Positions 16,453-23,394 of a stretch of DNA of 35,256 nucleotides are shown one piece after another. Origin of the DNA: Rhizobium sp. ASV20 (lineage in GTDB: Bacteria > Pseudomonadota > Alphaproteobacteria > Rhizobiales > Rhizobiaceae); the NCBI RefSeq assembly GCF_016429015.1, contig NZ_JAELTU010000073.1, positions 1 through 35,256 of the forward strand. The letters are read 5' to 3'. Each line of letters begins with the position of its first letter. Positions within the stretch are counted from its first letter, which is position 1. Made by a program: the position numbers and the translations under genes. Below the pieces are notes generated by a model that did not search any database, was not told the DNA's origin, and saw only the letters and a program-made list of their open reading frames with translations.

Positions 16453-16898
16453 TGTCCGATCTCCTCGAGCGGCGCGATCGCGGCGCGAATGGCTGCGCGC
16501 TGGTCCGGGGACAGCGTGGCCAGCTTGGATGCGAGCCAATCGGTCCGCTTTCGCTTCATGCTCAGTATGAGCCGCTGACCCTTTTCCGTTGCGATCAGGC
16601 CGTTGCGTCGGCGGTCGTTCGGGTCAGGCTCGGAACGCATGACGAGGCCGTCGCGTTCCATCGCCTTTATATGCCCTGATATCGTCGGGCCGCGCAGCTT
16701 TTCCAGCCGGGCAAGCTCGGCAACGCCGATGCCCGGCTGGCGCATCACGGTGACAAGCAGCAGTGCATGCAGCGGTGACAACCCCGGGTCGTCGCTTTCG
16801 CGGCGCAATTGCCGGTAAAGGCGATGCAGAGCAGGACGCAATGCTTCAGCAAGCGCATGGGCTTCTTCGAGCCCGTAGTGGCGGTCGGTGTCGGCCAT
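16449..16898 (-). CDS. MarR-family transcriptional regulator
   Basis: A 149-residue winged-helix repressor. The recognition region GIGVAELARLEKLRGPTISG and the wing RSEPDPNDRRRNGLIATEKG are clear MarR signatures. It is the first gene of a two-gene operon with the MFS exporter, coupled by a four-base overlap. A perfect 9-base inverted repeat starts 20 bases upstream of its start codon and is the obvious autoregulatory site. The inducer is unknown but is likely an aromatic or drug-like molecule, as is common in the family. Confidence 0.95.
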   Translation of the reverse strand: MADTDRHYGLEEAHALAEALRPALHRLYRQLRRESDDPGLSPLHALLLVTVMRQPGIGVAELARLEKLRGPTISGHIKAMERDGLVMRSEPDPNDRRRNGLIATEKGQRLILSMKRKRTDWLASKLATLSPDQRAAIRAAIAPLEEIGQ

Positions 16899-16917
16899 GG
16901 GTTTCTTGTCTCAATAG

Positions 16918-16938
16918 ATAGGTAGGATACCTACCTAT
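16918..16938. promoter_or_regulatory. MarR operator: perfect 9-base inverted repeat
   Basis: Arms ATAGGTAGG (16918-16926) and CCTACCTAT (16930-16938) flank a 3-base spacer. The centre is 30 bases upstream of the marR start, overlapping the place where the promoter should lie. Size and position match known MarR operators. It also faces the divergent BA14K gene, whose start is about 100 bases away. Confidence 0.8.
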
Positions 16939-17036
16939 ATGCCTGCTGTTCGTACTTGCGCAAGCGATAATATTATGAAACATTTTCAATCATTACGCGT
17001 TGTTCACCAGTACTGCGACTCGAGAGGAGAAGAGCT

Positions 17037-17513
17037 GTGAAACGACTTCTGACAACGGTAACTGTGACTGCATTGAGTGCCTTGCTGGCGATATCATCTT
17101 TCGATCAAGCCGTTGCGGGACCGATCCAGCCGATGGTTCAGCCGATGGCTGTGCAGGGGAGCGGCCAACCCGCTGGCGTCATCGATGTGCAGTATGGCCA
17201 TCACAACAGACATCTTCGCCCACACCATCGTCCCCACTACCGGCCGCATCACCGTCCGCATAATCGACCTGGCTATTGGCATGGTCATCGCGGCTATCGT
17301 TACGCCCGCCCGGGCTATCGCCGTTACAATGACGGCTGGTGGTATCCGATGGCTGCCTTTACCGCCGGTGCGATCGTCGGTGGAGCCATTTCTCATCCGC
17401 CGCGCGGCAGTGCGCATGTTCGCTGGTGCGCCAGCCGGTACAAGACCTATCGTGCTTCCGACAATACCTATCAGCCGACCAACGGCCCCCGTCGCCAGTG
17501 CGTGAGCCCGTAA
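17037..17513 (+). CDS. BA14K-family secreted protein with His/Pro/Arg-rich repeats
   Basis: A 158-residue exported protein. A signal peptide (about residues 1-27, ending AVA-G) is followed by a low-complexity stretch at about 54-98 with repeated HHRPH-type units. A hydrophobic glycine-rich segment (AAFTAGAIVGGAI, about 106-118) precedes the C-terminal BA14K motif WCASRYKTYRASDNTYQPTN ending in RRQC. The family is named for a Brucella immunoreactive 14-kDa protein and is abundant in Rhizobiales. The start is a GTG with a strong GAGAGGAGAAG site. The histidine-rich part could bind metal, but that is speculation. It ends at a clear terminator. Confidence 0.9.
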   Translation: MKRLLTTVTVTALSALLAISSFDQAVAGPIQPMVQPMAVQGSGQPAGVIDVQYGHHNRHLRPHHRPHYRPHHRPHNRPGYWHGHRGYRYARPGYRRYNDGWWYPMAAFTAGAIVGGAISHPPRGSAHVRWCASRYKTYRASDNTYQPTNGPRRQCVSP

Positions 17514-17545
17514 GGGCCGCGGAAAACTTGCATATGTTCTGAATG

Positions 17546-17576
17546 TGAAAAGCCCTTCGCCGCGTAGGGCTTTTCA
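17546..17576. terminator. Bidirectional terminator between BA14K gene and SDR
   Basis: Arms of 11 bases (17546-17556 and 17566-17576) form a stem with A-rich 5' and T-rich 3' sides, so it can work on both strands. It abuts the stop codon of the minus-strand dehydrogenase. Confidence 0.9.
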
Positions 17577-18524
17577 TTATGCCGTTGCGGGCAGGGGCAA
17601 TCTCAACCCCGTCAATTGCTCCGAGACATCCCACAACCGCCGCCAAATGGCGGGGTCGCGCGCATGCGCGGCGATCTTGGCGCGAACTGGTGGCCCCTTC
17701 AGCTCATAGAAGCCGTCGGGGCCGTACATCACGCCACCTTCAGCATCGGGAGAGCTGGCCGCAAAAAGCGTCGGTAGAGCGCCAGCGGCGGCCGATTGCG
17801 AGAACATCGGCTCCACCAGCTTTCCGAAGCGCTCCAGAAAGCCCGGCCGGTTGCGGCCGATGCGCGGACCTGCGCTCTGTAACCCCGTGACTGCATAGCC
17901 GGGATGGGCGGCAAGGCTTTTCAGCCGCCAGCCTTCAGCACGGGCGGCGCGGTCGAGCTCCAGGCTAAACAGCAGCGTCGCGAGCTTCGACTGGCAATAG
18001 GCGCGCCAGGGGCCGTAGTTCCGGCGCCATTGCAGATCGTCGAAATGGATCCTGCCGCTGCGATGCGCGAGGCTGCTGACGGTAACGACGCGTGGATTGT
18101 CTGAAAGAAAGACCCTGGGCAACAGCCGCATCGTCCACGCAAAATGACCGATATAATTTGCCCCCATCTGCATTTCGAAGCCGTCCTCCGTTTCATGTCG
18201 ATCGGGGATCGCCATGACGCCGGCATTATTGATCAGCAGGTCGATGCGTGGCACGGCAGCAGCGATGCGTGCCGCAGTCCGCGCAACGGAATCGAGGCTG
18301 GCGAGATCAAGAGGCTCATAGGCAATATCTGCACCGGGCGCCGCCGCGCGGATCGAGGCGAGTGCAGCGGCTCCTTTTCGTTCGTTGCGCGAGGCGATGA
18401 CGACTTTCGCCCCAGCCACCGCGAGTGCCTTGGCCGCTTCATAACCGATGCCGCTATTGGCTCCGGTAATGACCGCTATCCGACCTGTCTGCGGCGGAAT
18501 GTCTTTCACTGTCCAATCCGGCAT
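17577..18524 (-). CDS. Short-chain dehydrogenase (retinol-dehydrogenase-like)
   Basis: A 315-residue SDR. The NADP-binding motif TGANSGIG is at residues 20-27, INNAGVMAIP at 98-107, the catalytic serine in VTVSSLAHRSG at about 150, and Tyr176/Lys180 in YCQSK. An arginine after the second beta strand (ASRNERK) suggests preference for NADP. The C-terminal domain resembles the bacterial 'oxidoreductase' group near human retinol dehydrogenases; the substrate is unknown. It is transcribed alone on the minus strand and has a palindrome (18576-18590) upstream. Confidence 0.93.
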   Translation of the reverse strand: MPDWTVKDIPPQTGRIAVITGANSGIGYEAAKALAVAGAKVVIASRNERKGAAALASIRAAAPGADIAYEPLDLASLDSVARTAARIAAAVPRIDLLINNAGVMAIPDRHETEDGFEMQMGANYIGHFAWTMRLLPRVFLSDNPRVVTVSSLAHRSGRIHFDDLQWRRNYGPWRAYCQSKLATLLFSLELDRAARAEGWRLKSLAAHPGYAVTGLQSAGPRIGRNRPGFLERFGKLVEPMFSQSAAAGALPTLFAASSPDAEGGVMYGPDGFYELKGPPVRAKIAAHARDPAIWRRLWDVSEQLTGLRLPLPATA

Positions 18525-18575
18525 GGCGAACTCCTGTCGAGAGATTTGGCATCGCCCATTGTAGTTGGTAATTTA

Positions 18576-18590
18576 TTGCACTAAATGCAA
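18576..18590. promoter_or_regulatory. Palindrome upstream of the retinol-dehydrogenase-like SDR
   Basis: TTGCA-CTAAA-TGCAA is a perfect five-base inverted repeat in a short AT-rich stretch, about 52 bases upstream of the SDR start. It lies in the promoter region and could bind a dimeric repressor. No regulator gene is adjacent to name one. Confidence 0.35.
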
Positions 18591-18751
18591 GTTTGTAATT
18601 GGTGAAAATATGTGATGGAAAAATCATGCGGCAGTCCTTGCATATCAACGCTTTTGGGCCGCCTAATGGCGCGGCACGCCTTTGAAATGCCACGCTGTTC
18701 GGTCCTCATCGCACACTCATTCGAATCGCAGCCGGAGATTGGATTCGCGGA

Positions 18752-19450
18752 ATGACCACAAAGACATCATGTGCCGATTTCGTGCGGTTCTTCCGCTCCT
18801 GGGTTAGCGATCCCATGCGGGTCGCAGCAGTCGCGCCTTCGGGCGAGCGGCTGGCGAAGCTGATGACGCAGGAGATCGATCCGCTCGATGGTCCAGTGCT
18901 CGAACTCGGCCCTGGAACTGGCGTTTTCACGCGCGCCCTGCTGGCGCGGGGCGTTCCGGAGAGTGCTCTCACGCTCATCGAATTCGGCGAGGAGTTTGCC
19001 GTGCGCCTGCGTGGGCGTTTTCCGGAAGCCAGGGTCGTGAGAATGGATGCGGCACAGCTCGGCGACTGCGGTCTTTTTGACGATGCGCCCTTTGGTGCTG
19101 TCGTGAGTGGCCTGCCGCTTTTGTCCATGCCGCCCTCGAAAGTGGCTGCCATTGTCGGCGGCGCCTTCGCGACCATGAGGCCGGGCGGCGCTTTCTATCA
19201 ATTCACCTATGGTCCCCGCTGTCCCGTTCCGCGCGCAATCCTCGAAGGCCTCGGTTTGAAGGGCAAGCGCATCGGCGGCACCGTCCGTAACATTCCACCC
19301 GCCGGCGTCTACAGGATATCGCAGCAAAATCCGATGGAGCTCTCGATCGGCGGCTCCAAATATCGTAGCACCGAGGGGAGTGTCAGCGTCGGCGCATTTG
19401 CGCAGGAAGCTGGCAAGGCCGGCGCAGGCCGGCCCGAAGCAGGTGCATAA
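18752..19450 (+). CDS. PmtA-like phospholipid N-methyltransferase family protein
   Basis: A 232-residue SAM-dependent methyltransferase. Motif I is VLELGPGTGVFTRALLARG (about residues 49-67), followed by an acidic segment LTLIEFGEEFAVRL, and then VVSGLPLLSMP and GGAFYQFTYGPRCPVP. This set, including the NIPPA segment near the end, recalls rhizobial PmtA enzymes that methylate phosphatidylethanolamine to phosphatidylcholine. The C-terminal extension after about residue 190 is low in complexity and not family-like. It is followed 11 bases later by a TetR gene on the same strand, so the two are probably co-transcribed. The substrate is inferred from family resemblance and could be another lipid. 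Confidence 0.8.
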   Translation: MTTKTSCADFVRFFRSWVSDPMRVAAVAPSGERLAKLMTQEIDPLDGPVLELGPGTGVFTRALLARGVPESALTLIEFGEEFAVRLRGRFPEARVVRMDAAQLGDCGLFDDAPFGAVVSGLPLLSMPPSKVAAIVGGAFATMRPGGAFYQFTYGPRCPVPRAILEGLGLKGKRIGGTVRNIPPAGVYRISQQNPMELSIGGSKYRSTEGSVSVGAFAQEAGKAGAGRPEAGA

Positions 19451-19461
19451 CGGGGAAACGA

Positions 19462-20115
19462 ATGGCGGATCTGCCTGGCAGCGATAGCGCGGTGAGGGAA
19501 GGCCGGCGCGAACGGAAGCGCCGCCAGACCCGCGAGCGTATCGAAACCACGGCATTGAAACTCTTCCTTGAGCGCGGTTTCGACGGCACTACCATCGAAG
19601 ATATCACTGAGGCCGCTGACGTTTCCAAGCGCAGCTTCTTCGATTACTTCCCGAGCAAGGAAGATGTCGTCGCCGCCTGGCAGGATGGCTTTTCCGATGC
19701 ATTGATTGCTGCCGTCGCCGCCCAGCCAGCAGCGGCGTCGCTTGCCGAAGTCATCGAGGCGGCGATCAATACCGCCCTGCACGCCGCCATTTCCGATCCG
19801 CAGCACCTTGCCATTGCCGTCTTGATCCACGACACCCCGGCGCTGCGTGCACGCGATCAGCTGAAATATTCCAAGCTTGAGAGAAAGCTCGTCGATGCGC
19901 TGCAAGCCCGCAGTCGCGGTGGAGACGAGGAACGCTTTAGACTGAGCGTGCTTGCCGCTGCCGTCGTCAGCATGCTTCGCATCGGTGGCGAGCGCTGGAA
20001 TGGCAGGCGGCAGGAGATTTCGCTGGAGCGGTTCGCGCCTGAGATGTTTCGCGAACTCTGGACCACGCTTGCCGATCTGGGTGCACTGGCAAGACAGCAT
20101 TTGCCCGCCGATTGA
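19462..20115 (+). CDS. TetR-family transcriptional regulator
   Basis: A 217-residue repressor. The helix-turn-helix is TTIEDITEAADVSKRSFFDY (about residues 46-65), preceded by an unusually basic N-terminus (REGRRERKRRQTRERIE). The C-terminal ligand domain is divergent. It starts at an ATG with GGGGAAA upstream, 11 bases after the methyltransferase, and probably regulates that operon or the aldo/keto reductase 232 bases downstream. Confidence 0.93.
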   Translation: MADLPGSDSAVREGRRERKRRQTRERIETTALKLFLERGFDGTTIEDITEAADVSKRSFFDYFPSKEDVVAAWQDGFSDALIAAVAAQPAAASLAEVIEAAINTALHAAISDPQHLAIAVLIHDTPALRARDQLKYSKLERKLVDALQARSRGGDEERFRLSVLAAAVVSMLRIGGERWNGRRQEISLERFAPEMFRELWTTLADLGALARQHLPAD

Positions 20116-20347
20116 TCCCTGCAAGAGCCCTGTAGTCGAGTGTTCATTGCGGATGTATCGATGGCGGCGGCCAAAAAGATCAGGTCCTTAAGCGGCAGTG
20201 CATTGCATATGCCGGATAGCAGACCCATCTAGTTTCTTGTCGCGACCTCAATCCCCCTTCGCGAACAGCTCGATTTTCTCGACACATCCCGGCCGTTCCG
20301 ATGCCGGGAACTCCACATATATTCAGATCAGTAGAAGGGACAGAATC

Positions 20348-21229
20348 ATGTCAGATTTCGACGCAGCCAAGTCCGGTCAATTCAAGATCGGCGGCGACCT
20401 TCCGGTCAATCGTCTCGGTTTCGGCGCCATGCGCATCACTGGTGCCGGCATATGGGGTGAGCCGGACGATCACGACGAGGCCGTCCGCACCCTGAAGCGC
20501 CTGCCGCAGCTCGGCATCAACTTCATCGATACGGCCGATTCCTATGGTCCGGACGTTTCCGAGCGGCTGATCAAGGAAGCGCTCCACCCCTACGGCAAGG
20601 ATCTCGTCGTCGCCACCAAGGGCGGCCTTACACGAACGGGCCCGAATGTCTGGGTGCCGTTGGGTCGGCCTGAATATCTCATCCAGCAGGCACATAAGAG
20701 CCTTCGCAATCTCGGCGTCGACCGGATCGACCTCTGGCAGCTGCATCGCATCGATTCCAAGGTGCCGGCTGCCGAGCAGTTCGATGCGGTGAAGTCGCTG
20801 CTCGATGATGGTATCATCCGTCATGCGGGCTTGAGCGAAGTGTCCGTCGCCGAGATCGAGGCTGCTTCCAAGCACTTGAAGGTGGTCACCGTGCAGAACC
20901 GCTACAATCTCGTCGATCGCACCAGCGAAGATGTGCTCGACTATTGCGAAAAGCACGGCATCGGCTTCATTCCGTGGTTCCCGCTTGCCGCGGGTGATCT
21001 CGCCAAGGAAGGTTCGCTTCTGGACACGATTGCCAAGAAGCACGGCGCCGCACCGAGCCAGATTGCACTTGCCTGGGTCTTGAAACGCAGCCCGGTCATG
21101 CTGCCAATCCCGGGAACAGGCAAGGTGAAGCACCTCGAGGAAAATACCGCAGCCGTCAACATCACGCTTTCCGACGAGGAGTTTGCGGCGCTGGACGCCG
21201 AAGGAAAGAAAGCCTTCAAGGCCGCATAG
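20348..21229 (+). CDS. Aldo/keto reductase
   Basis: A 293-residue NADPH-dependent oxidoreductase with the (beta/alpha)8 AKR fold. The catalytic tetrad is visible: Asp61 and Tyr66 in FIDTADSYG, Lys91 in VVATKGG, and His133 in WQLHRID. The C-terminal cofactor motif MLPIPGTGKVKHLEEN is present. The frame is open to 20198, but the extra residues are not AKR-like, and the ATG at 20348 has an AGAAGGGA site. The substrate is unknown. It follows a TetR gene and may belong to its regulon. Confidence 0.94.
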   Translation: MSDFDAAKSGQFKIGGDLPVNRLGFGAMRITGAGIWGEPDDHDEAVRTLKRLPQLGINFIDTADSYGPDVSERLIKEALHPYGKDLVVATKGGLTRTGPNVWVPLGRPEYLIQQAHKSLRNLGVDRIDLWQLHRIDSKVPAAEQFDAVKSLLDDGIIRHAGLSEVSVAEIEAASKHLKVVTVQNRYNLVDRTSEDVLDYCEKHGIGFIPWFPLAAGDLAKEGSLLDTIAKKHGAAPSQIALAWVLKRSPVMLPIPGTGKVKHLEENTAAVNITLSDEEFAALDAEGKKAFKAA

Positions 21230-21463
21230 AGCGCGTCGCTCCGGCAGACGGAGCCAAGGTAGAGAATTGCAAGATACGGGAGCGGCGCGGAGCACATCTG
21301 CGCCGCTTCTTGCATCGACTCGGAATTGAACGAAGATTGGCGATCACGCTTATGGGAATCCCCGATTTCCCGCTGTAGCGGCTTTAAAATAGGCGACGAT
21401 GAGCCTGGTTTGTCAGTGCTATGCGGAATTCTCTGGGTATATTGGCAAAAGCAATGCGTCGGG

Positions 21464-21480
21464 CGCAATGCTGCATTGCG
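21464..21480. promoter_or_regulatory. Perfect 8-base palindrome plus a third half-site upstream of the small RNA
   Basis: CGCAATGC-T-GCATTGCG is a perfect inverted repeat, and a further GCAATGCG copy lies at 21451-21458. The palindrome ends 30 bases before the likely -10 box of the small RNA, the usual place for an activator or repressor of that promoter. Confidence 0.5.
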
Positions 21481-21510
21481 AAAGATAGTCTATTCACGAC
21501 TCTCCCGGCG

Positions 21511-21516
21511 TTATAT
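21511..21516 (+). promoter_or_regulatory. Likely -10 element of the small RNA
   Basis: TTATAT lies six bases before the inferred RNA start near 21522, which would give a transcript of about 125 bases. No good sigma-70 -35 hexamer is 16-18 bases upstream, so an activator or an alternative sigma factor may be needed. Confidence 0.45.
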
Positions 21517-21521
21517 CTACC

Positions 21522-21646
21522 CACTCGAAGGCAGCGCATCTCCTCCTCCCAGCGCGCCTTCATTGATTGGCAACACTCCTCCTCCCAGTTGCCAATCCGG
21601 ATCAAAGAGCCTGACGCATCCTCCTCCCGCGTCGGGCTCTTTTTTT
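21522..21646 (+). ncRNA. Three-hairpin CCUCCUCCC small RNA (alpha-r14 / 'cuckoo' type)
   Basis: Three consecutive stem-loops each present CTCCTCCC in the loop. Hairpin 1 is 21527-21561 (10-pair stem with one bulged A), hairpin 2 is 21565-21597 (perfect 10-pair stem), and hairpin 3 is 21604-21642 (14 pairs with one wobble) followed by a T-run, a rho-independent terminator. The loop motif is complementary to a Shine-Dalgarno sequence (GGGAGGAG), so the RNA is expected to bind ribosome sites of target mRNAs. This architecture matches the rhizobial alpha-r14/'cuckoo' RNAs and Rhodobacter CcsR RNAs, which are stress-linked; the family name is from memory. The 5' end is inferred from the -10 box. 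Confidence 0.85.
21604..21646 (+). terminator. Intrinsic terminator of the small RNA
   Basis: A 14-pair stem (21604-21617 with 21629-21642), a loop of 11 bases containing the CTCCTCCC motif, and a T-run to 21646. It is both the third hairpin of the RNA and its transcription stop. Confidence 0.9.
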
Positions 21647-21811
21647 ATTCTCCACATTCCTTAGCGCCCGTTTTTCGACGAAGGCGTTGCGCCTTTGCAA
21701 TGCTGGTGCGAATTAGCATTGCTTCATGTGGTGGTGAACGGTTGTCTGCGCTTGCGCCAGGGGTGCCGATGCGTAGAGTGGCCCGACTATCAGGCGGTTA
21801 AGAAGGGTTGC

Positions 21812-23116
21812 ATGATGCAGCGTATGGCGAGTTCGGACCGACGGGGAAGTGTCTTTTTCCGAATTGTTGCCATCACTCTGACGCTGTCGTTGGCGGCTTG
21901 CGGTCGTCCCGTCGGGGTTATGCAGCCGGTTGCCGATAATGTTCCCGGAACGTCGAAGGTCGATCTGTTGGTCGCGACGACGCGTCTGCCGGACAAGGAT
22001 CCCGCGATCCTCTTTTCGGGCGAGCGCGGTCCGGGCTTGAAGATCGATGCCGTCAGCATCTCCATCCCGCCGGAAGCCAACCGCAAGGTTGGGCAGGTGC
22101 AGTGGCCGAGCCGTCTCCCCGGCAATCCTTTGAAGAATTTCGTCACCATTGCCGTCAAGCCGCTTGCGAGCGAAGCAGATGGGCGCGGTTGGCTGCACGC
22201 CGAACTGCCGAAGAACAAGCGGGTGCTGATTTTCGTTCACGGTTTCAATAATCGCTACGAAGATGCGGTCTATCGCTTCGCGCAGATCGTTCACGATTCC
22301 CATGCCGATGTCGCGCCGATCGTCTTCACCTGGCCGTCCCGCGCCAGCATCTTCGATTATGCCTATGACAAGGAGAGCACGAATTATTCTCGTGACTCGC
22401 TCGAGGAGCTGTTTCGCCGGGTTGCCGCAGACCCCGCCGTCGGCGACATCACCGTCATGGCTCATTCGATGGGAAGCTGGCTTGCAGTCGAATCGCTGCG
22501 GCAGATGGCGATCCGCAATGGCCGTGTCGCCCCGAAGATCAAGAACGTCATCCTGGCATCGCCCGATCTCGATGTGGACGTCTTCGGCCGGCAGTTCGCC
22601 GCGCTCGGCAAGGACAAGCCGCATTTCACGCTGTTCGTCTCGCGCGACGATCGTGCCCTTTCGCTGTCGCGGCGCATTTCCGGCAATATCGACCGCCTCG
22701 GCCAGATCGACCCGGCAGCAGAACCCTATCGCAGCGAATTGGAAAAGCAGGGGATCACCGTGCTTGATCTCACCAAACTCAAGACCGGCGACGGTCTGAA
22801 CCACGGCAAGTTTGCCGAAAGTCCGGAAGTGGTGAAGCTGATCGGAGCACGGTTGATCGAGGGCCAGGTCATCACCGATTCCGATGTCGGCATCGGCGAT
22901 GCCGTCGGTGCGGTCGCCATGGGCGCTGCGCAAACGGTCGGCAGCGTTGCCGGTGCCGCCGTCAGCGCCCCCATCGCCATCTTCGATCCCCGCACGCGGG
23001 CGAACTATGGCGAGCAGTGGCGCCGTGTCGGCGCTTCCGCAGGGAATACCGTCGGCTCTCTCGGCGATAGCGTTGAGGCAACAGGCAACAATGTAGGCGA
23101 GACATTGAGGCAATAG
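21812..23116 (+). CDS. Lipoprotein alpha/beta hydrolase (DUF900 family)
   Basis: A 434-residue predicted lipoprotein. The N-terminal signal ends in the lipobox LSLAAC, so the mature protein should be lipid-anchored. The hydrolase core has the oxyanion segment LIFVHGFNNRYEDAVYRFAQ, the nucleophile elbow VMAHSMGSWLAVE (GxSxG type) and an acidic residue in ASPDLDVDVF. A late glycine/alanine-rich stretch (VGAVAMGAAQTVGSVAGAA) precedes the C-terminus. The DUF900 family is uncharacterised in most bacteria. The frame is open to 21695, but the ATG at 21812 has an AAGAAGGG site and starts the signal peptide. Its promoter must lie in the 165 bases after the small RNA terminator. Confidence 0.9.
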   Translation: MMQRMASSDRRGSVFFRIVAITLTLSLAACGRPVGVMQPVADNVPGTSKVDLLVATTRLPDKDPAILFSGERGPGLKIDAVSISIPPEANRKVGQVQWPSRLPGNPLKNFVTIAVKPLASEADGRGWLHAELPKNKRVLIFVHGFNNRYEDAVYRFAQIVHDSHADVAPIVFTWPSRASIFDYAYDKESTNYSRDSLEELFRRVAADPAVGDITVMAHSMGSWLAVESLRQMAIRNGRVAPKIKNVILASPDLDVDVFGRQFAALGKDKPHFTLFVSRDDRALSLSRRISGNIDRLGQIDPAAEPYRSELEKQGITVLDLTKLKTGDGLNHGKFAESPEVVKLIGARLIEGQVITDSDVGIGDAVGAVAMGAAQTVGSVAGAAVSAPIAIFDPRTRANYGEQWRRVGASAGNTVGSLGDSVEATGNNVGETLRQ

Positions 23117-23177
23117 GGGTCCGATCTTCGACCGGAATGACACTGCCGTCAAAAGCCAATAGCCAGTTCGCGTAAAC

Positions 23178-23187
23178 TGATATATCA
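23178..23187. promoter_or_regulatory. Palindrome TGATATATCA upstream of the racemase-family gene
   Basis: A perfect ten-base palindrome lies 50 bases before the small ORF at 23238 and in the likely promoter of the racemase-family gene. Hydroxyproline genes are often controlled by GntR-type dimers, but no regulator gene is adjacent, so the binder is unknown. Confidence 0.3.
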
Positions 23188-23237
23188 CAGATCCGCACCA
23201 TATCGGACACGGTGACACTTTGCGGGCAGGATTCGTC

Positions 23238-23393
23238 ATGAGCGAAAACAAGCGTACGGTTATCATCGTCGGCAGCTATGCCGAGCTGGCCGGCACCGCG
23301 CTGTTGCCGGGAGGAGCCGAGGCCCGGAACACGAGGCGATTGCCTTTGTGGTCGATGGCGGCACGATGCGATACGTTTGATTGGAGTAGATGA
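23238..23393 (+). pseudogene. Small ORF before the racemase gene, probably frameshifted
   Basis: An ATG with a GCAGGA site opens a 51-residue frame beginning MSENKRTVIIVGSYAELAG, which looks like real coding sequence. From about residue 22 it becomes arginine- and tryptophan-rich and unlike a normal protein. In the frame shifted by two bases the end reads PEHEAIAFVVDGGTMRYV and stops at 23380, only 15 bases before the racemase start with its GGAG site in between. The simplest reading is a small upstream gene of about 47 residues broken by an indel. Function is unknown. Confidence 0.4.
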
Positions 23394-23394
23394 G

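Noticed and set aside
21539..21628. Three copies of CTCCTCCC considered as a short CRISPR array or tandem repeat
   Set aside because: The copies sit in loops of three different stems and the flanks do not repeat; the last stem is a terminator, so an RNA gene explains them.
21713..23266. A 517-residue minus-strand frame opposite the lipoprotein hydrolase
   Set aside because: The sense gene has a lipobox, a catalytic motif and a ribosome site; the antisense frame has none.
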